From Luscinia megarhynchos (Eukaryota > Chordata > Aves > Passeriformes > Turdidae), in NCBI GenBank assembly GCA_034336665.1, contig CM067592.1:41880045-41944044 (forward strand): a stretch of 64,000 nucleotides of DNA. Reading direction: 5' to 3'. The notes under the pieces were generated by a model. That model was not told the origin of the DNA. It made no database searches and saw only the letters and a program-made list of their open reading frames with translations. This document shows positions 14,301 through 26,559 of the stretch, piece after piece; position 1 is the first letter of the stretch; the number at the start of each line of letters is the position of its first letter. The translations under genes were made by a program, and so were the position numbers.

Positions 14301-15100
14301 AAAATGAAATTTAAATTTTTATATACCATAAAATTTGAAGGAAAATTTAAAGACCAAGCAGAATGCCCCACGTAGATAAAGTTCACAGTACACACCTGCA
14401 TCGTGTTTCATTTTAGGACAAAGACTTTCATATCCAGTCTAATATAAAATCCCTCTTCAAGTAAGGATACTTTAATAAAATAGTAAAATATCTCTTCAAA
14501 AATGAAGAGTAATAAAATTTTGATGTATAATAGTTCTGTCTTACCACAAATTAAGGACAATAGTACTCTTTCTAACAGGCAATGCCACAGAAAATTAAAA
14601 AAAAAAATTGAATGAATGATGTCCTGAAATTCTTCAACCACAACACTCAGAAAAACAAATTATAAAGCAAAATACAAAAATATTCAATTTCATCAGTAAA
14701 TAAGGATACCTTTTTTCCAGTTTTTTGGAGACAATGTTTACAAGTGTGGGATTTTTCTTTTTTTTTCAATATTCGCAGGAAAAAATCCAAAAACAGACAA
14801 AAAACCCACAAGATCAAGGGAAAGAAAATAGAGGGAGGAAGAACTACAAGGACATAAATTTAGAAAATGGGAAGCCAGCCTGAAAAGGCCTAAAAATTGA
14901 TACCTTAAATTCTTCTTTTACTTTGTTTTAAAATTCAATCCAAGAGTCAGATGAATGAATTATTCTCCTTCGCCAATCAGCTCATTTAACTCTGCTGCTT
15001 TTATACTCTTTTTATCAGGAGAATGTTATATATATAGTAATATAGCTGCCATAAAATCTAAAGTGTGTCTTCTGTGTGCTAATATAGGCTTCAAAAAGAT
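11351..15100. other. AT-rich non-coding DNA
   Basis: Mostly AT-rich and unremarkable. The part at 12,090-12,430 is GC-richer and carries a minus-strand open stretch ending at a weak donor-like GTGTAT. I cannot assign it to a transposon or a gene. Nothing else stands out. Confidence 0.45.
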
Positions 15101-17444
15101 GTAAAAATCTTAATTGATTTATTTTTCAAGATACTCACCAAATATCAAGCTAGCCACAAGATGTTTTCCTCTACATTTGATGGGGGTTGACATGTATTTG
15201 AGAAACAGCTCAACCTACAGACTGCTTTCAAGAATAAATGAATGATTTAAGAAATCCCATGCCACTTAGTACCAGGTTCAAAAATAGAAATAATTTGAGA
15301 ATCAAAAAGAAGTCGTCATATCCTGTAGCAAACCTGGTAGTGAAGAGAAAACGGATAGATAAACCTCCTCTCTGCAAAAAATAAAGACAGAACAAGCAAA
15401 GAGGGTAGAAAGAGTAAAAAATACAGTAATTATGAAACAGTAAATAATAAAATAATCACACTTAAATGCTTTACTTAGAGAGAAACTCTGAAACTCTATA
15501 CAATGAAACAGAATTCTCCAGGGGAAAAAAATACTAAAATTAGAAGAACTGACAAGTTCTGGCTAAAAAAGTATGCTAGACAAAAGGAGGCATGGAACAC
15601 AGCCTAGACATCAGCCTCGTAAAATTTCCAGCAGACATCTACTTTGATAGTGTTTATGAACCTGAACAAGGTGGTGGTTGTTTCAGTTCTGGCCCTCATG
15701 CCAGGCATTTCACACCTCACAGCTACCAACTAGGCTACTCCACAATAATCACACAAAATAACCTGCCAAATAAAGTGGGAAAAAGGATAAAACCTAACCT
15801 CCTCTTAACATTCAGCTAAGAAAACGAAGTAAAAACCTGACCTCCACTTGACAGACCATTCAAAGTTAACATCTGCATAAAACACATGAACAAAGTAAGC
15901 TTCAAAAAAATTCCTTTAAATACATTTTATAAGAATTTTTTTACTTATAATAAAAGTCTCAGTATAAAACTTTGCTACTAAAACTTAAGGATAATAGAAA
16001 TTTGGGGGGAAAAAAACTTCAAAAAAGTTACAAAACCTTTAAAGTACTCTTAAATTCCCATGTCATTATATAGCTTTCCCTAAATTCTGCCAAGTCAAAT
16101 TCAAAACATTTCAGTGGAAATTCCTTTTTGATACACTAATTTCTGATTAAAAAGATTTCAAGTACATCTTTCAAATTCTGATAATTTTTTTCTAAACAGT
16201 ATCTGAGCAATATAATATCATATTGTGTACTGCATTAAATGTCAAAATATTTCAGCAATCCAAACAACCTAGAAAGAATCGGAGATTATACAGTAGGAAA
16301 TTTTTGCTGCCTGTTTACATCCACAAAATTTTCAGCATTTCTAATTTGTTAGAGCTCTCGAAAAACCACACATCATTAGCTGAACAAAGAAACAGAACAT
16401 ATTCTGTTTGTATACTTACTTATTTTTAGTTTTCTCTGGCTTAGTCACAGATTATGTTATCTTGCACAGGTTAATAAAGGTCAGGTAAGAAAAAAGATTG
16501 TGTTAGGACATTGCCTATAGAGTCAATGACAAACTTTTCAGTTTCCTTTAAAATCCTCAGGAATGGTCCTTTTCAGTTAGCATCTGGAAAACCAGTTTGA
16601 GTCTGATCTTGTTTCTCATCTTGTTTCTAGTTGGAAAGAAGGTGCCCCTAATTAAACCACTGAAAGAAAAAACACCAATATTTCTATGCTTCTGTCCAGT
16701 AAGTAATAGTTTGCTGGAACTGATTAAAGGAACAACTCAGAAAAGGGGAGAGAGTGAAATGCTTAATGAGGAAGCTGAAAAAACAAATCCCTCTCTGTCT
16801 CTCACATAGACAGAGCACTGTGAATATTCTCACACCTACATTTTCAAAGAAACAACCAGCCAGAAAATATTTTTGATGAGTCAGAGGTAGGACTAGGAAA
16901 AAAAAAATTAACACTAACCCAAACCACCTGAATAGCTACTAGTGTGAAGTCTATGAATTAATTTTTTATAAAATTAAAAAAATATTTTAATGGTAAAAGC
17001 ACCATTTCACTGTAATTTACACTTTACAGCAAATAAACACTTTTCAGATGATAAGACAGTGTTTGAAACCTACATTGATAACCACTACAAGGCAGGCAGC
17101 ATAACTGAAAACATTTAAGACTTGGAATTATTATTGTGTATGGTGAGCAGTCAAAAAAATAAATCAAAAAATATATCAATCCCCCAAAGAAGTAGCCCTG
17201 CAAAAACCTATTACAGAGCCTTGCTGAAATTCCAGTTCATGTTGAAACAAGCAGATAAATAAGCAATCAGTGACTAGAATTAAGGTTTAACACATTATCA
17301 AGTCTCAGTGTTACATAGTACATAAAGTGTCAGAGATGCACAAAAGATGTACAAAAAATATACAGTCACTTCCTGATGGGAAGAATATCAGTAGAATGGA
17401 AAAAACATAGAAGCAGAATTAGCTAAAATGTTATTCTCCCAGGA
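15101..17444. other. AT-rich non-coding DNA
   Basis: No repeat family is recognisable. A 75-codon plus-strand frame at 15,592-15,819 has somewhat protein-like composition but no splice-like borders or known motif, so I do not call it. A weak candidate exon at 15,139-15,214 on the minus strand is listed as a finding. Confidence 0.4.
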
Positions 17445-17515
17445 AACAACAACAACAACAAAAAAACTCAAGAAAACCCAAACAATAACAATAAGAACAA
17501 CAACAAAAAATAGAC
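17445..17515 (+). repeat. A/C-rich low-complexity patch (AAC units)
   Basis: A run of AAC triplets is followed by irregular A-rich sequence with AAC and AAT units. It is simple-sequence DNA of the same A-and-C composition as the other patches in this window. Confidence 0.85.
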
Positions 17516-17539
17516 ATAAAAAGTCTTCTGTCTTCTGAA

Positions 17540-18720
17540 AGGTAGAAAAACACTAAAGTACACATATTAAAAAACAGTTCTCAAAAGGAAATGCATATTT
17601 TTCAGGACATTAAAGAGGGAAAATCAAATAGTCCCTGACTTCAGAAAAGGCTTCAATGTCTTTATTCTCTTCAATGAGAGGAATTGTAGGTAAAAATAAA
17701 GAACTTGATAAAAGGATAAAAAAACCAAAATTAGAATACTCTTCACAAATAATACGAAATGAAGTGAAAGGAGATCCTTGAGTACATAAAATTTAGGCAA
17801 ACATTGAAGAAAAAACAACCTAAGAATATAGGTGAAGCCACCATGGAAAATGAGAAACTGTTTAACAGCTACAGGAAAACTTCCTCCCTCTATATGAAAT
17901 GAGAGGGATAAAAGGAAGAAGATTATCAGCAGGGAGATCTTTCTTTTATTTTTGCTAGATATTTCAGAATGGTAGATGTACATATGAACAGCATCAGAGA
18001 AGACTGATACACTGAAAATAAGGCAAGTTGATGCACATCACCAGAAACAGTAACATAATATGAACTGGCAATTTTTTTAAGAAAGCTAGAAAGAAAATAT
18101 ACAAAACCACAAGATAGGAGAAATTAGAAGAAACTAAATACTGACAAGATCCTAAACACTGGCAGAAATACGCAAGAATAAGTAAAATAAAATCACAGAA
18201 AAAAATAATAGTGAAAGAACACTGAGTAATAGGGGAAGTAATATCCAGTTCAAATATGAAAATGATTGGAGAAAGGAAACTTGAAAAAATGCTTTATAAA
18301 GCTCTTCCCAGACATCAGTCCCTGATAAAAGAAATATGGTGTGACAACTCCAACACCAAATGCACTTGATGTACTGCACACTGCAATAAAGAATGACCTT
18401 CAAAAGAACAAGGTCCAGGAAAAGAAAAAAAAAATCTTTGTTTTTAAGAGGGGAGAGCAGAGATGAATAAAAACAACTAGACGCCAAAAAGCAAGTAAAC
18501 AATAAGGATAATTTAGAGATGGAAATAAAGTATGACTTGATTAACCAGACTGGGGGCAAAAACAGGGAGGGGTATGGAGTCCAAAAAACAGCCCAGAGAA
18601 TTAGAACATAAAGGAGGGTATATAGAGGACTTAAAGGCTTTCAGAACAGTATTGGAAGTCAGTGTAGACATTGTTATTATGCTGCAGCTGAACACAGACA
18701 AAAAAGGAAAGGATTAGAAA
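17540..18720 (+). other. purine-rich strand-asymmetric block, origin unknown
   Basis: For over 1 kb the plus strand is dominated by A and G (many GAAA, AAGG and AGAAA strings) with few pyrimidine runs. This skew suppresses minus-strand stop codons, so minus-strand frames of 119 codons (17,624-17,983) and 135 codons (18,152-18,559) appear, reading mostly Phe, Leu, Ser and Ile. I take those frames to be by-products. The block could be a very old, decayed transposon, but I cannot match it to a family. Confidence 0.5.
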
Positions 18721-21072
18721 ATGCTATTAGGTATGAGAAACACCTTGTGTTTATATGAGAGAATGGATAAAGAGACCACATATTCAATAGAAGCAAGAGT
18801 TAACGGCCCTTTCCTTGGGCAGAAATGTAATAAATTAGCAGATTGAAATAAACAGTATCCAAAACACCAGAGCATTAGCAGGCTTAGAAAGAGAAAGCAT
18901 TATCAGTCAAATCAGATCACCTACCATTTTAAATATATCTGATCACTTACCACCTACGATCTCAGAATTATGAAACTGCAGAATCTACCAGAATTCTGTG
19001 TCTTAAAAATATGATTATTCTTAAGTACCACTTGCAAGAACAAAACACAATAGAAACTACTTAAATTAAAAGGTTTGCTTTTTTTTTTTCTGTGTGGAAA
19101 TGTCATGCCAGGGTGATGAAATCTAAGGCATAATATATACTTCTACACATAGTATGAAATACAGCATTACCAAGAAACTTGATACTGAAAATGAACTTAA
19201 ATATAATTACTACAATTATTTAATACACAAAGGCATTTTTCTCCAAGGGAAGGCACAGTATCTTGTTGTCAAAATCCAATGCTGCTTCTGGCAATAAAGC
19301 CATATTTCTGTTCATGATATCATGGAGATAGAGCTCCCTGTGTAGTGATTACTGTACTCTGAGAATAAGTGGTACATGAATTCCTTTCTAATGGAACAGC
19401 TGGAAGCATGGATCAAGCAAGTGACCATAATTTGATGTTAAAAACTCCCTACAGTTTTGGTTCAGAGAAATAAGGGGGGAAAGAGCACACCATTGTTTTA
19501 AAAATTTTAGCTGATCTCTTTGTTTCCTTATCCACTGCCAGATCCTTTTGACAATATACACTAAAGAATCCAAGTGTTCCTAGTATAATCAAAGCATTAA
19601 AATAATTTGTAAATAAAATGTTACTGATTAAGGCACAATTTAGGGAGTAAATGTACTTGTTCAGATAACCTACAGGACTGGAAGATAAGGTTCATTTAAA
19701 TTAATGTTTATTCACACTGACCTCTACATATTCACCCAATGCTTGCCTTTATTTACTAATATAAAGTTCTGGTTTTGCTACTCATTTACACAAAACTTAA
19801 CTATGTGATAAAGCAGGATTAAAATGCTATATTGCCTTAAAATTGCCAAAGCTTCAAGTTTCACAGTAGATTTAGCCACCAAATCTCACTGATTACAAAG
19901 TCCTCCCCAGCAACAACACAAACATGGAAGTATGAAATTTGCATGACTACCAACCAATACAATGATTTTGGATTGCTAGAACCAAGAATTCCTGGGGTTT
20001 TATATATGCTCTGTGAGATCCAAAACTAGCCTGAAATATCATCTGAAGTGACAGTGCTTGGATAGAAATAACCACTCCAAAACAGAGTTGCACAGGTGTG
20101 GTGAAATAGAGAAGCCATTTAAACATTACCTGCATCTAAGTAACCTAAGAAAGCCCTCTGTATAAATACACTTTATTTTGCCATGAAGCAGACAAAGGAA
20201 AACAGGCACCCTGGCAGCAGTTAGTGATAATCAATTTGAAAGCAGATTTGTTTTGCAGTATTCAAGTGCTTCTGTTCTTCAAAAGGAAAACTGGAACTCA
20301 TTAGGATCTTCTTGGCAGTCAAGGGACTAAACTGCTGAATGAACAAAGTATGGCTCTGTAGAGCTGAATTACAACAAAGCGAGCCAATGCCTCATTACAA
20401 AATCAGAATACTTGCAAGAGAGCCGCTACTTCAAATTCTGATATAAATCCAAGAACGGCTATGAAGATTCACCCATCCAGAGAAAGTAAAAAATTTATGT
20501 TGCGCTGTGTATACAGTGGGCAACAAGCTGCTTCTAAAGCAGTAATCCTGAAAAATGGGTTAATGTTAAATAAAAAAAAAATGGCAATTTAATTTTCATT
20601 CAGCAGTAAATTATGCTGTTGTAATAAATCTCAGTAACACTGAAACACTGTTAAAATTACAGATTTACCAGCAAGACTAACTGCAATGTACCTGAAACTG
20701 TAACAACATTTAAACAGTCACATATTTGCCTTATATTTTATTACGACATAAATCATGAAATGGCCAATAAACTGACACTATAATTAGCTTCCTCATTTTA
20801 AAAAGTGTGTTTCTTCTCTAATCACTACATACTCTTCTTCCTAAATTTTATACTGTTTTGATTCTCTCACTGTTAAGAATCGGTTATCAGAGAGTAATTT
20901 TTCTGAAATTTTAACTGAATTAACAGTTTTCTACCATCAAACATAAAGGCTCTTTCTTTCCTTTCCCCTACACAACTCACTCAACTCTGACTGTGTACCC
21001 ACTGCTTACCTTGGCCTAATTCTGATGTCTTTCCAAGCAGAAGGTAAGCCAACTGAACTCCACTAAGCCATT
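18721..21072. other. AT-rich non-coding DNA
   Basis: No transposon or gene signature. The part at about 20,300-20,480 has a mixed, non-repetitive base composition of the sort seen in conserved non-coding elements. Conservation cannot be judged from one sequence. Confidence 0.4.
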
Positions 21073-21324
21073 TCACAATATTAATGTTTCAATGTCATTA
21101 CTTTGATGTTTCCAGTGAGCAGAGGTAGCTTCTGACTCAGGAATATAAGCTGGACCAGGACAGGATGGGATGGCTGTCCTGTTATAGTGACATTGGTTGA
21201 CCACTCCACTCAAACTATGCAAATGTAAAACTACAGTATGCAATGGCATAAAGCCATTTTTAATGCAAATACCTGAAGGGATGGTGGTGAAGGTATTCTT
21301 GAAATGAAGAGGTAATAAAAAATA
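21073..21324. other. unassigned segment upstream of a CR1 3' end
   Basis: It sits directly before the CR1 3' end at 21.33 kb and may belong to the same or an older element, but I see no diagnostic CR1 motif in it. A 134-codon minus-strand frame (21,073-21,477) spans this segment and runs antisense into the CR1 tail, so it is probably not a gene. Two perfect ATGCAAAT octamers lie at 21,217 and 21,263. Confidence 0.35.
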
Positions 21325-21565
21325 TGACTGGTGCCCAGTCACAGGACCAGGTGCAGTGTGTCCAAACTGAAATACAGGAGATGCTCTACAAACTTTACTC
21401 TTTACTTTGAGAGTGACTGAGCACCTGAGAAAGGTACCCAAGGAGGTGGTGAAGTCTTCAACCTTGAAGATGTACAAAGCAATCTCACTGTGGTCCCAGG
21501 AAAACAGCTCCTCTATTTAAACAGAGTGGTTGGATTAGATACATCAACCTGTCTAGGATTCTGAA
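21325..21565 (+). mobile_element. CR1 LINE fragment, 3' end
   Basis: The order of features is that of the CR1 3' region in the sense direction. First comes the segment that in intact copies encodes the end of ORF2 (around 21,410, 'GTGACTGAGCACCTGAG' like the HWNRLP-coding part). Then comes GAGGTGGTGAAGTC, and then the 3' untranslated 'GTGGTTGGATTAGATACATC' equivalent of the usual GGTTGGACTAGATGATC. The octamer tail is eroded. This is a 5'-truncated, inactive copy. The family assignment rests on recognition of the CR1 3' pattern, not on an alignment. Confidence 0.75.
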
Positions 21566-21894
21566 TTCAAGCAATTCCTCTCTGCTGTCTGGCTGTGAAA
21601 CAAAAGCCACTCACAGAACACACTAATAATCTTAGAGGCAAATCTTCTTGAAATTCCTCTTGAGTATTTATTTATTCAATCTTCACTGATTTGTTCCTTT
21701 TTACCAGACTGAGCTTCCCACAATTTTTTCTTCCCAGGAAGAAAAGTCTCTCTGGTAGCTATAGTCCACCAGTTCTCTCAATAGCCCACCATGACAGTGA
21801 CTCTTATACTCTATAATTTCTCACTTTGCATTATTTTCAAAAAATACTAACAGAAGTTCTTCTGTTACAAACTTCATCTTCAGCCAGGAAGCAG

Positions 21895-22085
21895 CCACCA
21901 TCGATAGTGCCAGATAACAGAAGAGTAATTGGTATTGTCTATCTCAACATTAGAAAAGCTTTTGACACTGTCTCAGAAAAGATACTCAGGGAAAAGCTGA
22001 TGAAGTATGGGATGCATAAGCAGATGGTGAGGTGGATGGAGGAGAGGCTGAACCGCCAGGTTTCCTGCAACAGGCTTTGTTACAT
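21895..22085 (+). mobile_element. CR1 LINE fragment, reverse transcriptase motif A
   Basis: The plus-strand frame here reads VYLNIRKAFDTVSEKILREKL in part (21,937-21,999). This matches the reverse-transcriptase motif A block of CR1 ORF2, normally VYLDFSKAFDTVSH. It is followed by a KYGMHKQMVRWMEERLN stretch corresponding to the usual ...RWxxxWL. The first Asp of motif A is changed to Asn, which would abolish metal binding, so the fragment is dead. It lies after a CR1 3' end, so it derives from a second insertion in the same orientation. Confidence 0.8.
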
Positions 22086-24194
22086 GTGTTAAATACTTCT
22101 ACATCACTTGCCATTAATAGGGTGATTGCTTTGATCCTATATGTTTACCTCAACTAAGAGCTGAGGTAAAAGAAGCAGCTCAAACACACATCAATCCCTG
22201 ACAGGAAAGCTGATAATTACAGATTTTTTTAAAAAGGATTTTAAGGAAGCATACTCATTTAAATACTTACAGTATAATTCGCTGTAAAATCATTTATTAA
22301 AAATGCTAGATTTTTTACTGTTATTTCATCCATGTAAAATGAAAAGAGTAATGTCATATTAATAGCAATATGCAGGAAATCAAAGTTAAATGAAAAATAT
22401 CTCAGTGTAGTAGCTACTAAATATATCACTTATATTTGCTCTATTGATAAGAAGAAAATATAAACCAGCTACTTTAGAGATAACATTATGTTTACCATCT
22501 TAAATATTATATACTGATATACCATCTTCCTCTACTCTTTAGGTTTTAAAAGACTACCTAATCCTGTAGATAGGTAAAGAATCACACAACTCAACTTGAT
22601 TTTGTCTGGTATACTGAACAATTTCATTTCCAACATCTTATTGATGGATAGAAAAACCTGGAAAGAAAATTGTACAAAAATACATGCAGTGGATGTCATC
22701 TGCATGCTCAGGCCAAACAATGCTTCAGGAATCCATCTGTGATTTGCACATTGGGTTTGATGCTGTTTTGCTGTGGATGAAAGGCCAATACAGCCACCTG
22801 GCTGCTGTCATGCCACTTGCACAGTGGTGTGTATTATCATAAAGCACTAATAAGGAACTCCTAGCTCACCCCTTCCTCTCTGGGAATGAAATTTCAGCAG
22901 ACTCTTAATCCCTAAGTTACAACATGGAAATGGTCAATGTCTGCCTTAGAATAAATGTTGTCTTCTGTAGAACGAGGGAAGCCAGACCAGGGAAAGGTGA
23001 TGCCAAATAAACAAAACACTAATCATATCAAAATGCTTGAGAACTGTTTTAGCAAAGCTGAAAGCAGAAAACAGATACTTTAAATATGGCAAAAACTGAG
23101 TGAAAGGGATGCTGCTTTCTGCTATCCTCTAGGAAAAATTACTGTGCAAAACAGATCTCTTAAAAGATAAAACCTTCTATACAACATTTTAAGGACTGTA
23201 GTTGCAAAATCCAAAATTCCACAGAAATTTCACTCAGAAATAACAGTATTCAGGCTCCTTAATTTGGGTCACAGGTATTCACAGAGTACAATATTGGGCA
23301 CACATTTCTCCAAAAGGGCTGACACGTCAATGAAGGCACAAAATGTACTGCAGTTGTTGAAAAAATATGATGGAAAAATACTAACTAGCTTTTCTTTATC
23401 CATACATTTTACTGTGTATCCCATAAGTTATGTTCTGAACTAACAATAATTTGTTTCTCCTGTGCTCTTCTGCAATGATCATAGCTAAAAGAACACCTCA
23501 AACACATTAATACATTTCTCCCTCTCACAATAGACTCATAAATTTTTCCACTAACAAGTAAAGGAATAAAACCAGACCAAGATCCTAAGGATGCACTAGC
23601 TCTGAGTTTTTAGTTTGAGGAATTTACAAATTATTAAATATAGAAATCACTGTGCTAATGCTAAAACAATGCTAACTTCAGCAGCCACCATTAACACTAG
23701 AGTTTGGTGGATTTTGCATTTCATTTATTTTCATTTAAAATAAGCAGATTGTATATTAATTAGACATAAGGTTAAAAGACGCACCAAGAAAATCCCATTT
23801 TTGCCTACAAAACAAAAAAATGGCTGATATTTGTAATGGTAGAATCTGTGATACGAGAGCATGTATTTTTGCAACCACCAATTACACACAAGACAATTAG
23901 ATAATGCCAAGGCACTAGAAATACTCAAATTTTTGATCCACAAATTAAATTTATACACAAACCTAGGGTAAAAAATTACAGAGAACTATTTCATTCAAAC
24001 AATTTTCAGGATCTTGTAGTTAGGAATTTTGTCCTTTATCTCAGTCATGGAGCAATCTCTTTCTAAGCTCTACAAAGATCTAAATATTAAATATAGAAAT
24101 TACACCCCAAAACATGAGGACCTAGTAGTAATCTCAGCTTTTAATCTTCACTTTTCTTCACTTCTTCATACTTGATGAGCTCATTAGAGGGCTT
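22086..24194. other. AT-rich non-coding DNA
   Basis: Between two CR1 copies. No repeat, coding frame or regulatory island is recognisable. Frames reach only 62 to 75 codons and lack motifs. Confidence 0.5.
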
Positions 24195-25805
24195 AAGGCT
24201 GGAGAAGTCTGGGCTGTGGTGACCACCCCCTTGCTGAGTTTGTGACCCTGAGGAATGCAGGCTGAGCAAAGAGCAGAGTCAAGACCCCGAATTTTAGAAG
24301 ACTAAAATTCCAGCTGCTCAAAGAACTAATGGGTGAGATCCCCTGACAAATTGTCCTTAGGGAACAAGCAGTTGATTAGAGCTGGCAACTCTCTAAGGAC
24401 ACTTTTCTTAGAGCACAAGAACCCTCTATCCTGGTGTTCAGGAAATCAAGAAAGGCAGACTGGAAACCTGTAAGGTCTCTGAAGAGTAAGGTCTGCTCCT
24501 CAAACTGAGGAATAAGAAAGAAATGCACAGCCAGTAGAAGCAGGTACATGTGGCCTGGAAAGGTACAGGGATATGGTTCAGATGTCTAGGGATGGAATAA
24601 TGAAAGCCAAGGCACAGATATAATGGGACTTGGCAAGAGGCATGAAGAATACCAAGTGGGGATTCTCTAAGTGCATCAGTCAGAAAAGAAAGGCCAAGGA
24701 GAATATACAATCTCAGTAAATGTGAAGGCAGAAATGCTGACAATGGATATGGAGAAGGCTGGGGTTTGCCACAGTCTTCACTGGCTTCACTGAAGCACTT
24801 TGGGCTTCTCACTTCTTTCCAGTCCATGAACCTCTAAGTGGATGTGGGGGGAATGAAATCTCTCTCACTGTAAATGAAGAGCAGGTTTGGGACCACATGA
24901 AGAAACTGAACAGCCACAAGTCTGTGAGGCCTGATGAAATGCATCCCAGGGTCCTGGCTAAAGTTGCTGCCAAGCCTGCATCACCTCTCAATCATATCTG
25001 AAAAGTCATGGCAGTCAGGCAGAGTCCACTGTGGCAGGAAAACGGGAAGCATCACTTCTGCTTTTAAAAGAACATAAAGGGAGATCCAGGGACTACAGAC
25101 TGGTGAGCCTTATCTCTGAGCCTGAGAAGATCATGGGGTAGATCCTCACAGAAGTCTGTGAAGGTACAAAGAAGATAAGGAAGGAATCCAAGACAGCCAA
25201 AAAATTTTTACAAAGTCCAGGTTTTGCCTGACCAACCTCTGACATGGTGGCCTTCAGTTACTGAGGGACTGCAACAGTCAACAAAGGGAAGACTGACTAA
25301 CATGATCATCTGGATTGCTTTAAATCCTTTGACATGCATTTGAAGGGTAGGCTATTTGGGGGATAAGGAATTGGCAAGATGGACACAGCCAGAGAGCCGT
25401 GGTTTAAGGCTGTGTGTCCAGATACAGGCCAGTGGAAGTGATGCCCCTCAGGGATCTCTCTTGGGACAGGTGCTCTTCAGTATCTTCATCAATGAGACAA
25501 ACAGTGGGATCAAGTTCACACTCAGCAGGTTTGCAGATAACACAAAGCTGAGTGGTGCTGTTGACATAACACAATGATGGAATGCCATCCAGAGGGATCT
25601 AGAAACACTTGAGAAACAAGCCCATGACAAGCTCATGAAATTCAATAAATCCAAGTTCAAGGCTCTCCACCTGGTTCAGGGCCACCAGAGACAGGAGAAC
25701 AGACTGGAAGTAGAACTGAGAGCAGTCCTGTGGAGAAGCATTTGAGGCAATTGTGGATGAAAACCTGGAGACGAGCCAACAGTGTGCACTCTATGATTCT
25801 GTACT
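24195..25805 (+). mobile_element. CR1 LINE, long ORF2 remnant
   Basis: This is the longest CR1 copy in the window, in sense orientation. It runs from the end of the ORF2 endonuclease (about 24,200) through the linker with the KLNSHKSVRPDEMHPRVL block (24,904-24,957) into the reverse transcriptase. The block PQGSLLGQVLFSIF begins at 25,446, and the motif C equivalent FADNTKL is at 25,530-25,550. The catalytic Asp-Asp pair is changed to Asp-Asn. Stop codons and frameshifts interrupt the frame many times, for example a stop just after GAVDITQ at 25,578. The copy appears to end near 25,805, where a TCTATGATTCTGTA string resembles the CR1 3' octamer tail joined by an internal deletion. ORF1, the 5' UTR and the ORF2 start are absent. 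In an active element this protein nicks target DNA and primes reverse transcription; this copy cannot. Confidence 0.88.
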
Positions 25806-26403
25806 GGATGACTAGATGCCATGGCAATAGTAATATGAAGATTCTACATCTTGCCACAGGTACCCAGATGTATTTTGTCTTTAACTTCACCAACAGTTTC
25901 TCTAGAATGAAATTATGACCCTTTTAGTAATACACATTACTAAAGAAATAATTAAATAAATGGCTCTTTAGCCTTTTCAGTAAGAACAGTTGTAAAGATA
26001 CATTTATCTTCCAATATTTTTCCACAAAATTAAGTTTGTGCCACAAAGAGACACACCAAAAATACTAAAAATGTGAATACTCTGAAGTGCTGCAGGTTTA
26101 GAACAGTGAAATGGTCACCTTCAAATGCTCCTGCACACTGGTTTTCCTTCCCTTGACCACTAAGAGTCTTCAGGAGATTGCTAAAAAGAGCATCCTTACA
26201 CAGCTGTTATGAACTACATTTCATAGTAAGCTTGAAGTCAAATGATCAATTTACTGGCTCCAAAAGCTGTTTGTTAAAAAAAGCACCCACACAGGCAAAT
26301 TTAAAAATAATTTAAACTTAACAAAGTTAACTAAACTGAACAAAAAAACCTGCATCAAGGTAATGTACTGAACAGAAAAAAAATTCCCTAGATTTGTCAC
26401 ATT
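25806..26403. other. AT-rich non-coding DNA
   Basis: Short unique-looking stretch between the CR1 copy and a low-complexity patch. Nothing is recognised. Confidence 0.5.
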
Positions 26404-26559
26404 AAAAAAAAAAAAAAAAAAAAAAGAAAAACAACAACACAAAACAAAAAACAAAAACACAAACCCCCCCTCAAAAAAAAAAAAACAAAAAAAAACCACA
26501 AAAAACAACAACAACCAAAACAAAAACAAACAAACAAAAAAACCCCCCACCCCAACAGA
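26404..26559 (+). repeat. A/C-rich low-complexity tract with poly(A)
   Basis: The tract starts with 22 consecutive A and continues for about 150 bases as A runs broken by single C or short C runs, ending in CCCCCCACCCC. A 129-codon minus-strand frame over it reads long Phe runs and is an artefact of the tract. It could be the remains of a retroposed A-tail that expanded, but no element body is visible upstream. Confidence 0.9.

Noticed and set aside
18152..18559. 135-codon hydrophobic minus-strand frame resembling a membrane protein
   Set aside because: Its Phe/Leu/Ser bias follows from the purine-rich plus strand. No start context, splice borders or family motif, and the neighbouring 119-codon frame has the same cause.
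21073..21477. 134-codon minus-strand frame
   Set aside because: Overlaps the antisense of a CR1 3' end and has no recognised domain or splice structure.
24195..25805. Possible functional reverse transcriptase gene
   Set aside because: Multiple stops and frameshifts, and the catalytic Asp-Asp pair reads Asp-Asn.
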